Assembly: GCA_029204225.1 (NCBI GenBank)
Contig: CM055097.1
Coordinates: forward strand, 67,920,801-67,984,800
DNA length: 64,000 bases
Source: Diphasiastrum complanatum
Taxonomy: Eukaryota > Streptophyta > Lycopodiopsida > Lycopodiales > Lycopodiaceae
Direction: 5' to 3'
In this document: piece after piece, positions 16,917-28,664 of the stretch
Numbering within the stretch: position 1 is the first letter of the stretch
Layout of the letters: each line of letters starts with the position of its first letter
Position numbers and translations under genes: made by a program
Notes under the pieces: model-generated
Databases searched by the model: none
What the model was told of the DNA's origin: nothing
The model's input: the letters and a program-made list of their open reading frames with translations, nothing else

Positions 16917-19372
16917 ATGATCATCATGTCTTCTACCGATACTTCCCAGTCTCCGCGCTATACTATCTATCGTGATGTCCCATCTGCAACAGACATCATG
17001 ATTCTTCCTAGCACAAGCATGGTCACTCAGTGGATGACCCTTGTGGAGCCTTTACTCACTATAATGGGTATTCATGAGAGAGCCTTTTCGGGTCGTATCA
17101 ATATGGATCTCATCACTCTTGCCTTCAGTACGTGGAAGGAAGAGAAATCCAAATTCTATATCACTTTCCAAGGAGCCACACACAAGGTGCGCATCACTGA
17201 GGCAGACCTTGCAGCCCTAGGAATATCATCTGGTACACAGGCCTCACCCAATCAAAAGCACGCCAAACAGGCCATCAAGCCATTTATTGACCTCACCAAC
17301 GATTTGCACTGGACCAATGATGGCTACCTTTTGGAAGCCATCACTGAGCCTTCCATCCACACAGCTGCCCAGCTATTGAATAATTTCCTGATGGTTGGAA
17401 ACCTCAGGAAAGACCGCATCACATCTCAAATCCTTCACAGGATAGTGGAATCCCACACTAAGTTGGCCAAAGCCCCTCTTGAACCATATAATTGGTTCAA
17501 TATTGTTTCTGGTGAGCTCAAACGAGCTATTAAGGCCAATACTAAGCAGCAGTTCGTTGATGGCTCTTTATTGTCCCTTTTAGCCGCTTCTCACTTAGAA
17601 AACAAAATCCATGGCTTCCACCTGGATTTTGTGCTTTCGGTCTACAAAGAAGCACTGACAGAATCATCTCATAGTCGTCATCGTCCACGCAGCGAGATCG
17701 TAATTATTGACTCGCCTTCCGCATCACGACGTCACACTAGGCATACCTCATCAGTTGTGCTTCCACCCCTTGCTGCTGTTCGCACTGAACTTCTCATTCC
17801 CCTAGCCTCTGATGCTTCCCTCGCCTCTGCTCCCATACCAGGACAGTCTGTGACCATTGGGCCTACCATTCCCATCACAGCTGCCCAGGCTGCCTCAACC
17901 CCGCACACCAAAGCCACCTCACCCAACACACAGTTCTTTATGGATATGTTCGATGATTCCGACCCCCTTGGGGCCACCAAAATCTTTGAAATGCCCCAGA
18001 GCCCAGTGCTCTTTGAACCCCAATACCCTGGAAGAGGATTCGGACATATCCATGAATCTACTGTTGTTGTCGAAGATGCCAACCAACAACCTCACACACA
18101 AGAGAGCCCAGCCACACGTCGGGTCGACACATCTGTCAAATCACCAAAATAGTTCGACGCCACAGTGCTTGAAGGGTTTGAAGAGGAGGATATTTTGAAG
18201 AAGAAGAGACCATGGCACCGATTCCACCCCAACCAAGGACAGTACCATCAGGTCCTCTTGCTGCTGCCGCCACCATGACCATCGATCCTGGTGATGCTCT
18301 AGGGTTGGTTTCAAGCCTTGGGCAAGTGATCCAGTCTATGCTGGATAAGAAGAAGAAAATGGAGCAGAGAATCTCTGATCTGGGGTACGAAAACACTCTG
18401 ATCAGCCAGAAAATTGTCCATCTGGATCGAGAGTTGAAGATAGCCAAACAACATGAAGATAAGGCTAAAAGCGAAAAGAAGTTGGCCCAGCAACAAGCTG
18501 ATTGCTTGGAAAATTACATCAGCTCCCTGCAAAATGCCTTGACAACCACACAGGATCAGGTAGATCGGGCACTGCAAGATGCCAAGCAATAGGTGCAGCT
18601 GTTGGAGGGGCAATTACAGATGCCTGAACAAGATCGCACACGGCTTCAAGGTGAATTGGATGCGACCACCCTTGAGCGTGATGCCTATTTGCAAATGCAA
18701 ATACCCGATCATCCGGTCACACCGACGGAGATTGCGTATTTATTAAAAAAAGTGGAAACATACAAAGTGGCCCTTCAGGGATTCCAAGGTCACTTTGATA
18801 GGTTCAAAGGAGCAGCTTCAACTGAGTTGGACAAGGCAAAAGAGACCATCACCGCCTATGAAAAAGCAGCCGCTCAAGTGTTGGAAGCTGGACCACAAAT
18901 CCACATCCCGGTCATGCCGCAATTCTCCCCCCCACGCCAAGAAGCTGTACCAATGGATACAGGGATTGATTCGAGCATGGACCAGGGGGGAGCTCCAGAT
19001 ATAGCAGATCAACTGCCAACCATACCGACAGTACAAGCGGGTCCATCCTCATCAAGGACAAGACCTCTATTCAAAAGGCCCATCAGCGTCGAGGACCAGA
19101 TCCAGACCTTCTTAAAGCAACATCCGCATGAGTCTTCACGTGGTGGATGGGTTTTGAAATTTAAGACCTCCGAGATCGAGGTCGACAAAGAGTTGGACAA
19201 AATACCTGCACTGGGAGAGCAGCCGGCATGGAGAATCACGGTTCTGAGAAAACTCCGGAATCAATTAGGAGTTACGTCGCCAGCCCTCGCCAGTTGCGGG
19301 TCGATCCCTATTATGTGCCAATGCCGTGAAGAAATAAATGGAAAGATCTGGGGTTGGCTATGGACAAAATCA
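16917..19372 (+). pseudogene. Unrecognised retroelement-associated ORF with coiled coil
   Basis: ATG at 16917 or 16926. Part 1 (to 18152) is a globular domain of about 270 residues with WMTLVEPLLTIMG, ITEADLAALGIS and EPYNWFNIVSGELKRAI, then a Ser/Pro-rich stretch. Part 2 (18212-19372) is a long Lys/Glu/Gln-rich coiled coil followed by a C-terminal motif RVDPYYVPMP near 19295. The parts are joined by a frameshift near 18200 and interrupted by stops at 18150 (TAG), 18590 (TAG) and near 19330 (TGA). The first domain loosely resembles the 'putative plant transposon protein' domains near Gypsy elements. It lies downstream of the Gypsy pol in the same orientation, so it may be an additional ORF of that element or the gag of another. 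Related sequences occur at 22930-23801 and 33460-34278. Function unknown. Confidence 0.55.
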
Positions 19373-19659
19373 CCATCCATATGCCCAATTGGTCAATCAT
19401 CCATTAGCCATCATACACTCAATTGGCCAATCATCCAATCATCCATCAGTCTTACAGCTGGACCATTTTAGTGGACTTCCGCCGTGCCTTACAAGCATAT
19501 CAGAGAGAGTATGTCCACTCTCCAGATCCAACAGTGTGACAATCGGCAATGTTTGCTAAAGATCTAACTCTGTTGGCGTCCGTGGCAACCAAATGGGACA
19601 ATTGTCTCCCTCCTTTGGCATTTGATCCAAATAAGTCGATGGCCTCAGAGCAAATCAAA
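19373..19659. other. Junction between ORF and Copia relic
   Basis: Contains repeated CCAATCATCC/CAATTGG words (19385-19450). No convincing coding sequence. Confidence 0.4.
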
Positions 19660-20690
19660 GATCTTGGGTTCATCCAAGACAAGAACAAAGTTTGCTTGCT
19701 CTTCAAAAGTCTATATGGACTAAAGCAAGCTCCAAGGTCGTGGTATTCTCGCCTTAACACCTTTCTTGATCCACTAGTATTTAATCTTAGTAACTATGAT
19801 CCTTCCTTGTATGTCAAGTTTTATGGCAGAGATATTTTCATTCTTCTCATTTATGTTGATGATATCATACTAACAGGAAGTTGTATCGAGTTAGTTGAGG
19901 AAACCAAAATTGCACTTGGAAAGAATTTAAGATGCAAGATCTTGGAAAAATTCATTAATATTAGGATTAGAGATTGACTTCCATAATGAAAAAGCATTTG
20001 TATGTCAATCCAAGTATGCTCTTTCAATGTTAAAAAAGTTCAATGAGCTAGATTGTAAGAGTATTGAAACTCCTATGGAGCAAATTGTAAAATACCCTAA
20101 CAAAGGTGATGAAAGATCTTTTGTGGACATCACTCTTTTTAGGAGTCTTATAGGTTCCTTAATTTGGCTCACCATAACTAGGCTTGATATAAGTTTTAGT
20201 GTTCATAAGTTGAGCCAAGCTATGCAAAATCCTACTATTCATCATTGGAAAATGGCCAAAAGAGTACTTAGATACATATCTTCAACTTATGATTAGGGTT
20301 TGTTATATAAAAGTGAAGATCTTTCTATAGTTGGCTATTCTGACTCAGATTTTGCAAGTGATAAAGCAGATCGGAAATCTACAAGTTCATATGTCATATA
20401 TCTTCGAGGAAACTTGATATTTTGGCTTTCCAAAAAGCAAGATACTATATCACTCTCATCTTGTGAAGCTGAATATAAGACACTCACTACTACAACAAAA
20501 GAAGTGTTTTGGATCAAGAGGTTCCTAGTGGAGCTAAAGATAATCACAGAAGATGATCTACCTATGACCATGTGTAACAATATTTCAGCACAAGCCCTTG
20601 CCAACAATCCGATATTTCATGAAAGGAGCAAACACATCGAGGTTGCACATCACTTCGTAACAAAATGTGAAAAGTGTCAGATGAAGGAAT
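19660..20690 (+). pseudogene. Copia RT and RNase H remnant
   Basis: Begins within RT ([20 protein letters not shown]), has intact [13 protein letters not shown], then a one-base deletion after ALGK near 19920, a stop near 20295, and RNase H ([38 protein letters not shown] type). It is the same family as the 48-54 kb Copia element and shares that element's deletion. No LTR was found next to it. Confidence 0.88.
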
Positions 20691-21359
20691 ACTCTACTCA
20701 TTGAATACTCTACGTCATGAATCACTCATGCATTCTTGTTGCCAAGCATCAAATTTATGCTACTCAAGAGTGAGATTAAGAAAGTAAAAGAGTTTTGTGA
20801 TAAGCTTCAGTCTTAAATATCAAGAAGAGCATTGAAAAATGATAATCTTTTATAGATATTTATTCACCCATTTAGAGAACACATACATGTATCTACAATT
20901 GTCATGAAAATACAAGAGAAAAAATAAGGTGGATGTGGCATGGTGGTTTTCACAAATCTCCTCTATGGTTTCTTTTGTGCTAGAGAGATGGATTCCAATC
21001 AGTCTATATCAACGAAACATCTTGAATTTTTACTAGGAATATACACCAACTCCAAAAACCTGGGAAGGATGTGGTAAATTGTATCTCCATATCCATCAAA
21101 AGTTAAACGGATGTTGTGAACTGCTTCAATGCCAAGAGTGATGATAGCTGAGGGCAATCCTTATGCCATAGAAATTTGTAGTGAACTCTTGAAGTTGCTC
21201 TCTAGATTGTCTTAATGAAGGCTTTTTACATCGATTGGGTAGCCTTTTGCCATCCTTACAAGAGGGAAGTAGCTAACTTTGTCCTCACCAATAGGTTCCC
21301 ATCTACAACCATAACATCAACATAACATAATCAATTAACTAAACCCTAAAAAGCTTGTT
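20691..21359. other. No gene seen
   Basis: Low-complexity AT-rich sequence between the Copia relic and the P450 exon copy; nothing recognised. Confidence 0.5.
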
Positions 21360-21593
21360 TCTCTCAGACCATTCTTCATCATGTGAGACAAAAATCAGGA
21401 AAAGCAACCGATTGTGGATTGGACTTTATAGATTTATGTATGGTTACTTGTCAAAGTACCTATATTGGGTCAGCAAGAGATGGAGAAAAATTGTAATCTC
21501 TAGCCTTGCTAACTCATTCCCTGGACAAAGCCTTATTCCTCCTCCAAAGGGAGAGAAGTGGTTACCACTTTCATTCTTATCCTGCAACCAACA
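21360..21593 (-). pseudogene. Broken duplicate of the last P450 exon
   Basis: Matches positions 1-232 closely in the same orientation. The minus strand keeps the acceptor and reads [15 protein letters not shown], then RLCPG, LARLEI and [10 protein letters not shown], where the intact gene continues. A TAA at 21444-21446 stops it 20 or so codons early, and no other P450 exon lies within reach. Homology ends inside the intron just upstream of the exon. It is therefore a partial gene duplication, not a second gene. Confidence 0.88.
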
Positions 21594-22929
21594 AGAGATT
21601 TCCCTTCAAAAGTGTGACATCGTTGCATATAACTTGCCTTTCAAACTAAATTTTCCAAAGGATGGACATATGCAAAATTGACATTAGTTAGGATTCATTG
21701 CAGATTACAATATGAAAAGTATTGAATATGCCCTTAAACCTAAACCTAAACCTACTTGATAGAACTTTTAGCATAAGTGATAATGTGCCCAATGTGAAAA
21801 CCGACGCTTCGGTCTCTAGCTATGTGTCAATGCATCAGTCCAATTATAGCTTGTTACAACTTGTCGCTAGCTTGTTCAATGTTATGCAATGCTTCAACTT
21901 GTCTTGATGCCAATTTGATGGTATGATAAATCCTGATACTTGAAAGTTGATTCATAGCTCGAGACTTCTACTATGTAGCACGATTTCTGGATTTTTGCAG
22001 CCTGTCTGGGCCCTACAGCCTTCAACCCTCCTGACCTCACACACTACAATTTGCACCTCCTTGTGCCTTGTATTCAGAAGGATAAATCATGAATCTAAAT
22101 GAATGAAGTCCAAGACATCACTTCAAAAGGATGAATTGTAAAGTGATGAATGAACGAAGTCCAAGCAGTGGGCGTCACTTCAAATTCCATAAGGATGAAA
22201 TTCGAATCATGAATGAACGAAGTCCAAGGGCCAGCCTCCAAGTGTCACTCACCAGTAGAACATAAATGAAAGGCCAAAAACAAAAGTTTGCAACTTTGAA
22301 AATCGGATATTTGAAATTCAGCCTTCAAGGTCACACGACCCACGTTGCATTTTAGCTTGATATTGCAGGTCTTAAATTCTGAAAGTCTAAAAATTGGATC
22401 TTTGAAGTCCAAGACCACAACCCACTCGGTACATGCTAAAGCCTGAAAATTGAAATAACACATGCACCAACCAATAGAACAAAAAAGAAAGGCCAAAATA
22501 AAAGTTTGAAAGTCCCTACAACTTCAAGGACAAGCTTTTGAAATTTGAAGTTCTCAAATTGCAATTACCAATATTAAGCTTGAAAGTTGCAAAGAGTCAA
22601 CTTATAGATTATGTGATATATTTATTATTTATCATCTGGTTATGAATTTGAATAACCCATCAGTTTGACTATTTATTATGAATTTTATAGGTTAGTATCG
22701 ACGACCAAAAACTGCAAGGGCTTATCAAATACGTTTAATAGCAATTACTTGGATCTATAAGTAGGATCACTCGCTCAACGCAACTGTCTTGTGATCTGAT
22801 CATTGTTACTACAACACTTATTATATAGATTCGCTATTTTTCTGTCATGTTGCATTTGTGCTGAATGTTTAATTACCTCTCACTCTTTTTTCTCTATTGT
22901 CACAAATATCAATAACAAAGAATCAGGGT
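21594..22929. repeat. Non-coding with degenerate short repeats
   Basis: Three copies of GAATGAAYGAAGTCCAAG with flanking CACTTC lie at about 22099, 22147 and 22208, and a segment starting AGAACAWAAAWGAAAGGCC occurs near 22256 and 22477. No coding sequence. A TATATAG element near 22832 could serve as a promoter for what follows. Confidence 0.5.
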
Positions 22930-23801
22930 TCAACACCAAGGGTTCCTGATACAAAGAGTGCCACAACCTTGGACGACTATTTGGAAAGGCCCTCAAGGAA
23001 GTTGTCCGAGAAGTCCATAGAAAACATAAAAAGACGGTATGATGATTGAAAAGAGTCTGATGAATTCTAGAAGATCTACAAGAAAGGAGAATGAGAGGGG
23101 GGGCAAATAAAGTATCTACTGAAGAATATCCAAAGCTCAGCAGCCTTTGAATGCCCTACGTCGACAACCCTCCTGGGGGATCGTGATGCTGCTAAATAGT
23201 GACGAGTAGCTTCAAGAGTACCTAAGGGTACCAAGCTGGAAAAGGGTCGACCCCTATTATGTGCCAATCAAGAGAAGAGACCCTTGGAAAAAAATGAAAC
23301 TAACAAAGCGACAGGTCAATTGGCCTATTATTCTAGGAATTGACTCAATCTCATCTCATGAAAAGTATGGAGCCACGCTACTAAAGTTTGGATACGCCTA
23401 TAGGAGAAGTGCAGATACTGTAGTCCAAGAAAGTGCAAACTATTGTTTATCCATAGCCTTTCTCATGACATTAGAGTGCTACTGAGATAAGCGGCTACCA
23501 CCCATAATGTTGGTTGTCAATCAACCTTTGCAAATAGAAGATGACGCATCTAATGTTGGCAAGACTCTATTTCCAAGTCGCATTTTTCTCCAGTCAGTAC
23601 GTACAAATGATCGAGAAGTGGTATGAAAACAAATTCATACTTGGAATAAAGACGTACCTGGGTCCTATTCCGTTGGGCGCAAAGACAAGATTCATCACAT
23701 TTAAAGCCATCGAAAGGAAGGTCGGCTACGAGAAAGCTCTTGATAGAAGAAAAGCTAAGAAGGACAAACAAGAGACTCTCGGTTACACAGGGCTATCTTG
23801 A
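22930..23801 (+). pseudogene. Second copy of the unrecognised ORF family, C-terminal part
   Basis: Near 23225-23480 it reads YLRVPSWKRVDPYYVPIKRR then DPWKKMKL and VNWPIILGIDSISSHEKYG, sharing RVDPYYVP and the following basic/Trp segment with the ORF ending near 19370. A further segment at 23541-23801, in a different frame, reads ARLYFQVAFFSSQYVQMIEKWY and ends in a Lys/Arg-rich tail. Upstream positions contain many stops. Function unknown. Confidence 0.45.
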
Positions 23802-24291
23802 TAAGCTGTTGCAACATTGAAATTTTCGCCAAGAGGCACGACAACGAACATTAGAGGAGTTCTCAATATCAAAAAGACCCTTTAAGGAATGCCATGTAGG
23901 ATATAGAAAAAATATCAAAATAAAAGAAACATATTTTTTTTATGATGACATTATATCATCTACATGTATATACCCCTATTGATTTGGCACCTTTGCAGAG
24001 AAGAGGAGGCAAAGGAATTCAAATATCTGCTGAGGATCGTTCTCATTACAGGGCAGAAGGAAAAAAAAAAACTTGGATTTATGGATAGATGGAACATTAT
24101 ATCCACAAGATCCAAGCACTTTGACACATCCCACATTCTCTTCAATAACTCATTTAGTTACATGGATATGCAATGGGCATAGTGGATTACTAAGATATTG
24201 TGAAAGATTGTAGAACCATGGAAAACAACTTTATATTAATAAAGTTCACTTTTTAGAAGGTGAGTTAATTTGGATATCCTCTTATTGTCAG
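23802..24291. other. Spacer before the transposase-like gene
   Basis: AT-rich; a short ORF at 23964-24182 (HLCREEEAKEFKYLL, FMDRWNIIS) may be a relic of either neighbour but cannot be assigned. Confidence 0.35.
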
Positions 24292-25790
24292 AATAGAGAT
24301 TGTCACCTCCAAAAGACGTTAGAAGAAAATGAACAAGTTAAAAATAATAATGAATCATTACAGAAGATAACAATCAATATCAAATCAGAACTAGAGCAAA
24401 TGCAATCAGTCTTACAGTCTATTCGTATTGAAAACTTACAATTATTGAACGATGTGGATTTGGCAAAGAAGAAGGCTGAAAGTAAGAAACGAAAGCGACA
24501 AAGTTGCAAGGATATTCAAACGCTTTCAAAAGGAGGGTATCGAAATAGAAGGATCCTTGCCTTCAAGTAAGCATATTCTGAATTTTGTAAGTTTTTCAAT
24601 GAATTTGGATTTAATTTCAGCTATGGTGATATTCTGTTAACTATCTGTTATATTGACTTGCAAATCCACTGAGCGTATCATGATGAACAATAGGATTTTA
24701 AATGTAAAGTATAAAATAGCAGAGTCTTTGATGGTGGACATTCAAATTTTTTAAAATAAGACTATAGTTCAGGGTGCTTGTGATTTTGCAGGTATTAGCA
24801 GGGAAGGATATGCCACAATATTTAAACTAATTAGAGAAGCTTTTAAGCAAGTTCAAATTAGAAAAGTCTCAATCCCTAGGACATATCACTTGAAGAAAGA
24901 GAGGGATACATCAAACATAGGTATGCATAAGATCACTAAAACTCCATTTCATATTGAGGAGGTGTATGAAACTGATGGAAGATCGACTTTCTATAATTCA
25001 TCAAACAATTTATTTGTTGATCTAAATTACTTGCTGAAATACATCGTCACATTCTATGATATAACCTATGAAAAGGTGAATGGCAAAATAATCATAGTAC
25101 TTAAGTTAGATGAGTCAGAAATTGTGAAAGGGCAGAAGATGGAGAGGGTTAGTATAGCTCTCATGAATGGTGCTCTATCACAAACAGAGAACCAAGAAGA
25201 TTTCAGATTCAGTGTCCAGTCAGAAAATGATATATGGTGGTTGGCAGCGTTTCAGGTAACTAGCCTCATTATTACATTACATTCATTGAATAGTATTAAT
25301 ATATTGTAAACTAAGTCTGATTAATTCTTTGGACAAGTGCTGAAAGAGGATCATGATATATTATCATGGATATTCTCAAGGACATCTTACCCTAGGATCA
25401 TCAAGGACCATATGGATGGAGGACTTCTCAATGTTCCAGGAGTTGGAGACTTCAATGTTGAATGGCACTTAGCAGGTGATTTAAAAACATTGAAATGTAT
25501 GTATAATGTCTCTCACGGTGCTACATCAAAACACCCTTGTTTGTACTGCATGAAAATGGCAAAACATGTAACTAGGAATACAGGAATTACTAGAGAATAT
25601 GCAAATCCAAACTAGAAGTCTGTGTTGCCTATCCCCTTGAAAAATGTGCATGTTTGCACTCTTCATGCAGAAGTTAGATTAATAGAAAAGATCATTTATT
25701 TTCATATAGTTTTTGCTTGGAATACTAAGCCAGCATCATTAGCAAAGGAAGCTATCTCTCGATTAGAAGATGTTTTATCAAAAGCAACTC
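24292..25790 (+). pseudogene. Transposase-like spliced gene (DDE-type suspected)
   Basis: Exon 24292-24566 encodes a coiled coil ending in a basic nuclear-type signal (KKKAESKKRKR), flanked by CTCTTATTGTCAG and GTAAGC. Exon 24802-25255 joins it in phase (EGYATIFKLIREAFKQ, later LKLDESEIVKGQKM) and ends at CAG/GTAACT. The next coding block, 25334-25790, has WHLAGDLKTLKCMYN, SKHPCLYC and LHAEVRLIEKI, with a stop near 25613. The pattern D, then GDLK..L and C-x2-C, then E resembles an RNase H-fold transposase core known to me from unclassified eukaryotic transposons; this assignment is inference. The splice into the third block is not resolved, so the copy may be damaged. Confidence 0.5.
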
Positions 25791-26320
25791 CATAAAGGAC
25801 ATGTCAAAATTCAAAAAGATGAAAAGCTTTCGAGAAAGAATGGGAACATGCCAACTAAGCCAAGCATAGGAGGAGAAAAAGCACGTCGTTTTCTATCAAC
25901 TCATACTGGTAAGGCTTCTAATATTCAACACTCAGTCACACTAGCAAATACGTATGGAAGCTTGAGTGTATGGTCATTACAAGGGATGGAGAAGTCACAC
26001 TAGCAAGCACGAGCAGCATTTCATCGAAATACACAACATGGAGGAACCAATGAAAAACGAAACTACATTTGTCAATTGTTTCAGTGGTTCTACCGCAGAG
26101 TTCAGATTCGACATATAACAAAGTCCACACAATACAACAAGTTTAGAAAAGCATGCAAGTTCATACAGGAAGAGAAAATTAGATGATTGATGAGTAGAAA
26201 ATCATCATTGTCATCAAATCATGACATGTTTAGAATCGCATTGCAAATTCATTGAACAAGAGAGGAGAAATATCCAATGTAAATGTATTGATTATATTAT
26301 ACCAAAATACAAAGTGTCAA

Positions 26321-27829
26321 CTATTTATCATCAGATCTTGTATCAGATTCTATGGCAGTATTGTCATGAAGAAATTCTCTGCTAGCGTATGCATCTAATA
26401 GATGTGCATTATCCTTATTTCCACTAAGCTCAATATAAGTGGAATACAATGAATAATGGGAGCTCCTTAAAGGAACATTCCCATTAGTAAAGCCTAAAAT
26501 GTTCAAAACATAAGATCTTTTGACAAAAATGATCTTATTCGTCTTAACAAATTCATATCCTCCTAGGTAAAATGATAAAGCTTTAATTGCCATTATAAGA
26601 CTCTCCCCGACTGGGCTCAGTTTGGAATGAGCAATACAAATTTCATTCTTCAGAAAATGCCTAAGATAGTGGCCCAGTCCACTGTCTAGAACGAGGATGC
26701 GTGTTGTCTGAAACCACCTCGTCTCGCAGCAAAATCATCTATTATGAGAGCATCCTACAATAGGAAATATGTTAGCAAAAACACATTCAGTGATTGAAAA
26801 CATTCAAATGCAAGGAAGATTAAACACTTACACATTCTTCATCATCAGCAGCAACCAGATTAGGATGATCAATATAATGACCACGTATTGAAGTGGAATC
26901 ATTAGTGAAATGCATTAATGATGGACGAGGGAAGCCCATCTGGGATTGAAATGCCGTGAATTCTTCATCGGATGGTCTGCCTCGCCCATCCTCAGCTATA
27001 TTTGATAAAGTCTTATTCAGGCATTCTTCACCGGTCATAAGTCCCTCATCATTATCAAAATCAATACCAGCAACAAGGTCATCTGTTTCAATTACAAAGT
27101 TGGAGAATTCGAAAATTGTGCCGGATAATAAACATAGAACCTCGTCCTCACGATAGTCAAAAAATTTACATAAATCAGCAGTAGTAAAATATACATCGTC
27201 ATTAATATAATATACAGACAAATTAAAAAGAATTTTGACTCCTCCATAGATTTGGATTCATCATCAGATGTATTTTGGCCAATGAAAGAATCCCGGAGAA
27301 CATCAGTATTTACATCAATGAAGTCACTTTCCTTATCAGGAATGTCGATAAGAAAGTGACTGATATCCTTAATAGCTGACTGAACAAAGGATGGTGCAAA
27401 AGGAGGGTCAGCAACAGAAACTTCATCATCATCTAGGATCTGAACTAACAAGAAAAGTACGAAACCACTCTGAAATTCAACCAATCGACATTTCTTGTTG
27501 CAATACGGACACATTGAACTGCTTTTGAAAAGATCAAACAATTTGGTGAACATTCTATCCAGTCTATGTCTGAAAGCTGGGAAGAAATGAACAAGATCAG
27601 TATAATGCATGTACTGGAGTGGACCTATGGAGAAAACATGATTACTAAGTATATCTCTAAATTTGACATAATGTTCATAAAATACGTCAGAATTTGGTTG
27701 TGCAGTCCTGAAAACATGTAGATATGGCCTGAATAGACTGTGGAAATAGTCTAGGTTTTCAGTAATCCCAAATTCACTAAGAAATGAACTCAAGCCTGAA
27801 TCTTGTGAGGATGATGAGAAAGAGGCCAT
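26321..27829 (-). CDS. Unrecognised spliced gene, convergent with the transposase-like gene
   Basis: ATG at 27829 (MASFSSSSQDSG). A first exon runs to a GTAAGT donor at 26832, changing frame near 27240 (a frameshift). It includes a Cys pair and basic patch (CPYCNKKCR), then an acidic stretch (DDLVAGIDFDNDEG). After TATTGTAG at about 26756 a second exon continues in phase (DALIIDDFAARRG), then shifts frame to VLDSGLGHYLRHFLKN and GGYEFVKTNKIIF, ending in a stop at 26321. I do not recognise the protein. It shares the divergent promoter region at 27830-28664 with the Ulp1-like gene. At least two frame breaks suggest decay. Confidence 0.45.
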
Positions 27830-27842
27830 GGCAGTAACATAA

Positions 27843-28648
27843 ATATCGCACTTGTGCACGAGGGAGAACTGAACCAAAACTAACTATCGAAATGGTGCAC
27901 AAGAGGGATATGTACGGTAGGCAGATACCGAATATCGCACTTGTGCGCGAGTAGGTACAGTTGCAAGCAAACGGACAGCAATGAGCGTGCACAAGAGCGA
28001 TATGCTGCGAATTTTGAGAACGGAAAAGGTATAAAATTAATCGGTTTTCGTTCCATTTATACTAAATTTTTGCACGTGTGGGGGTCAACAGAATTAGGAC
28101 ACGTGTCAACTTTGAATTGGACTACAGGCGCAGGCACGTGTGAGGTGACACCTGCACACGTGTGAAATGACACCTGGACATGTGTCGTGTGTTCATTCGT
28201 TTGCTCGACAACACGTGTTGCTCTCGCATTTGATCGTACAAATCTCACACGTGTAATGTGATAGGGTGACACGTGTCACTCTCGCATTTGTCCGTTCAAC
28301 ACCCACACATGTGACAGGACGTTCTTTCGCACGTGCAAACCGCGACATAAAATCACAAACTTTAAGGAATTTTTTTTACTTTTTTTTAGGCTTCGCATAT
28401 CGCACTTGTGCGCGTCCTTCACAATCAAAATTCCTCCTACCGCCTTCCATGCGCACAGGTCCGATACGTCTGCCTACGTGTTATCCCATATCGCACTTGT
28501 GCATCTTTTCTCGAAACTAATCATTCTCTCTGATATTCAACTCGCACAGGTCCGATATACCATACATTATATCCGTACATATCGATCCTCTACGAGTTCT
28601 TTATCATCCCTCCCTACTCATCCTAACCGTCACGCACAAGTCTGCTAT
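27843..28648. promoter_or_regulatory. Divergent promoter with two dense motif arrays
   Basis: About nine copies of ATATCGCACTTGTGC or its complement, with small variations, lie at 27843, 27897 (-), 27932, 27989 (-), 28397, 28453 (-), 28488, 28544 (-) and 28634 (-). Between them, 28072-28345 holds about nine ACACGTGT-like palindromes (ACACGTGT, CACACGTGTG, ACATGTGT). The region separates the genes starting at 27829 (-) and 28665 (+). Such arrays are typical of protein-binding sites: host bHLH/bZIP factors or a transposon-encoded protein. Confidence 0.75.
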
Positions 28649-28664
28649 CACATAGTACACGTCC

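Noticed and set aside
17732-18082. 116-codon minus-strand ORF
   Set aside because: Antisense shadow of the Ser/Pro-rich part of the 16.9 kb ORF, with no independent support.
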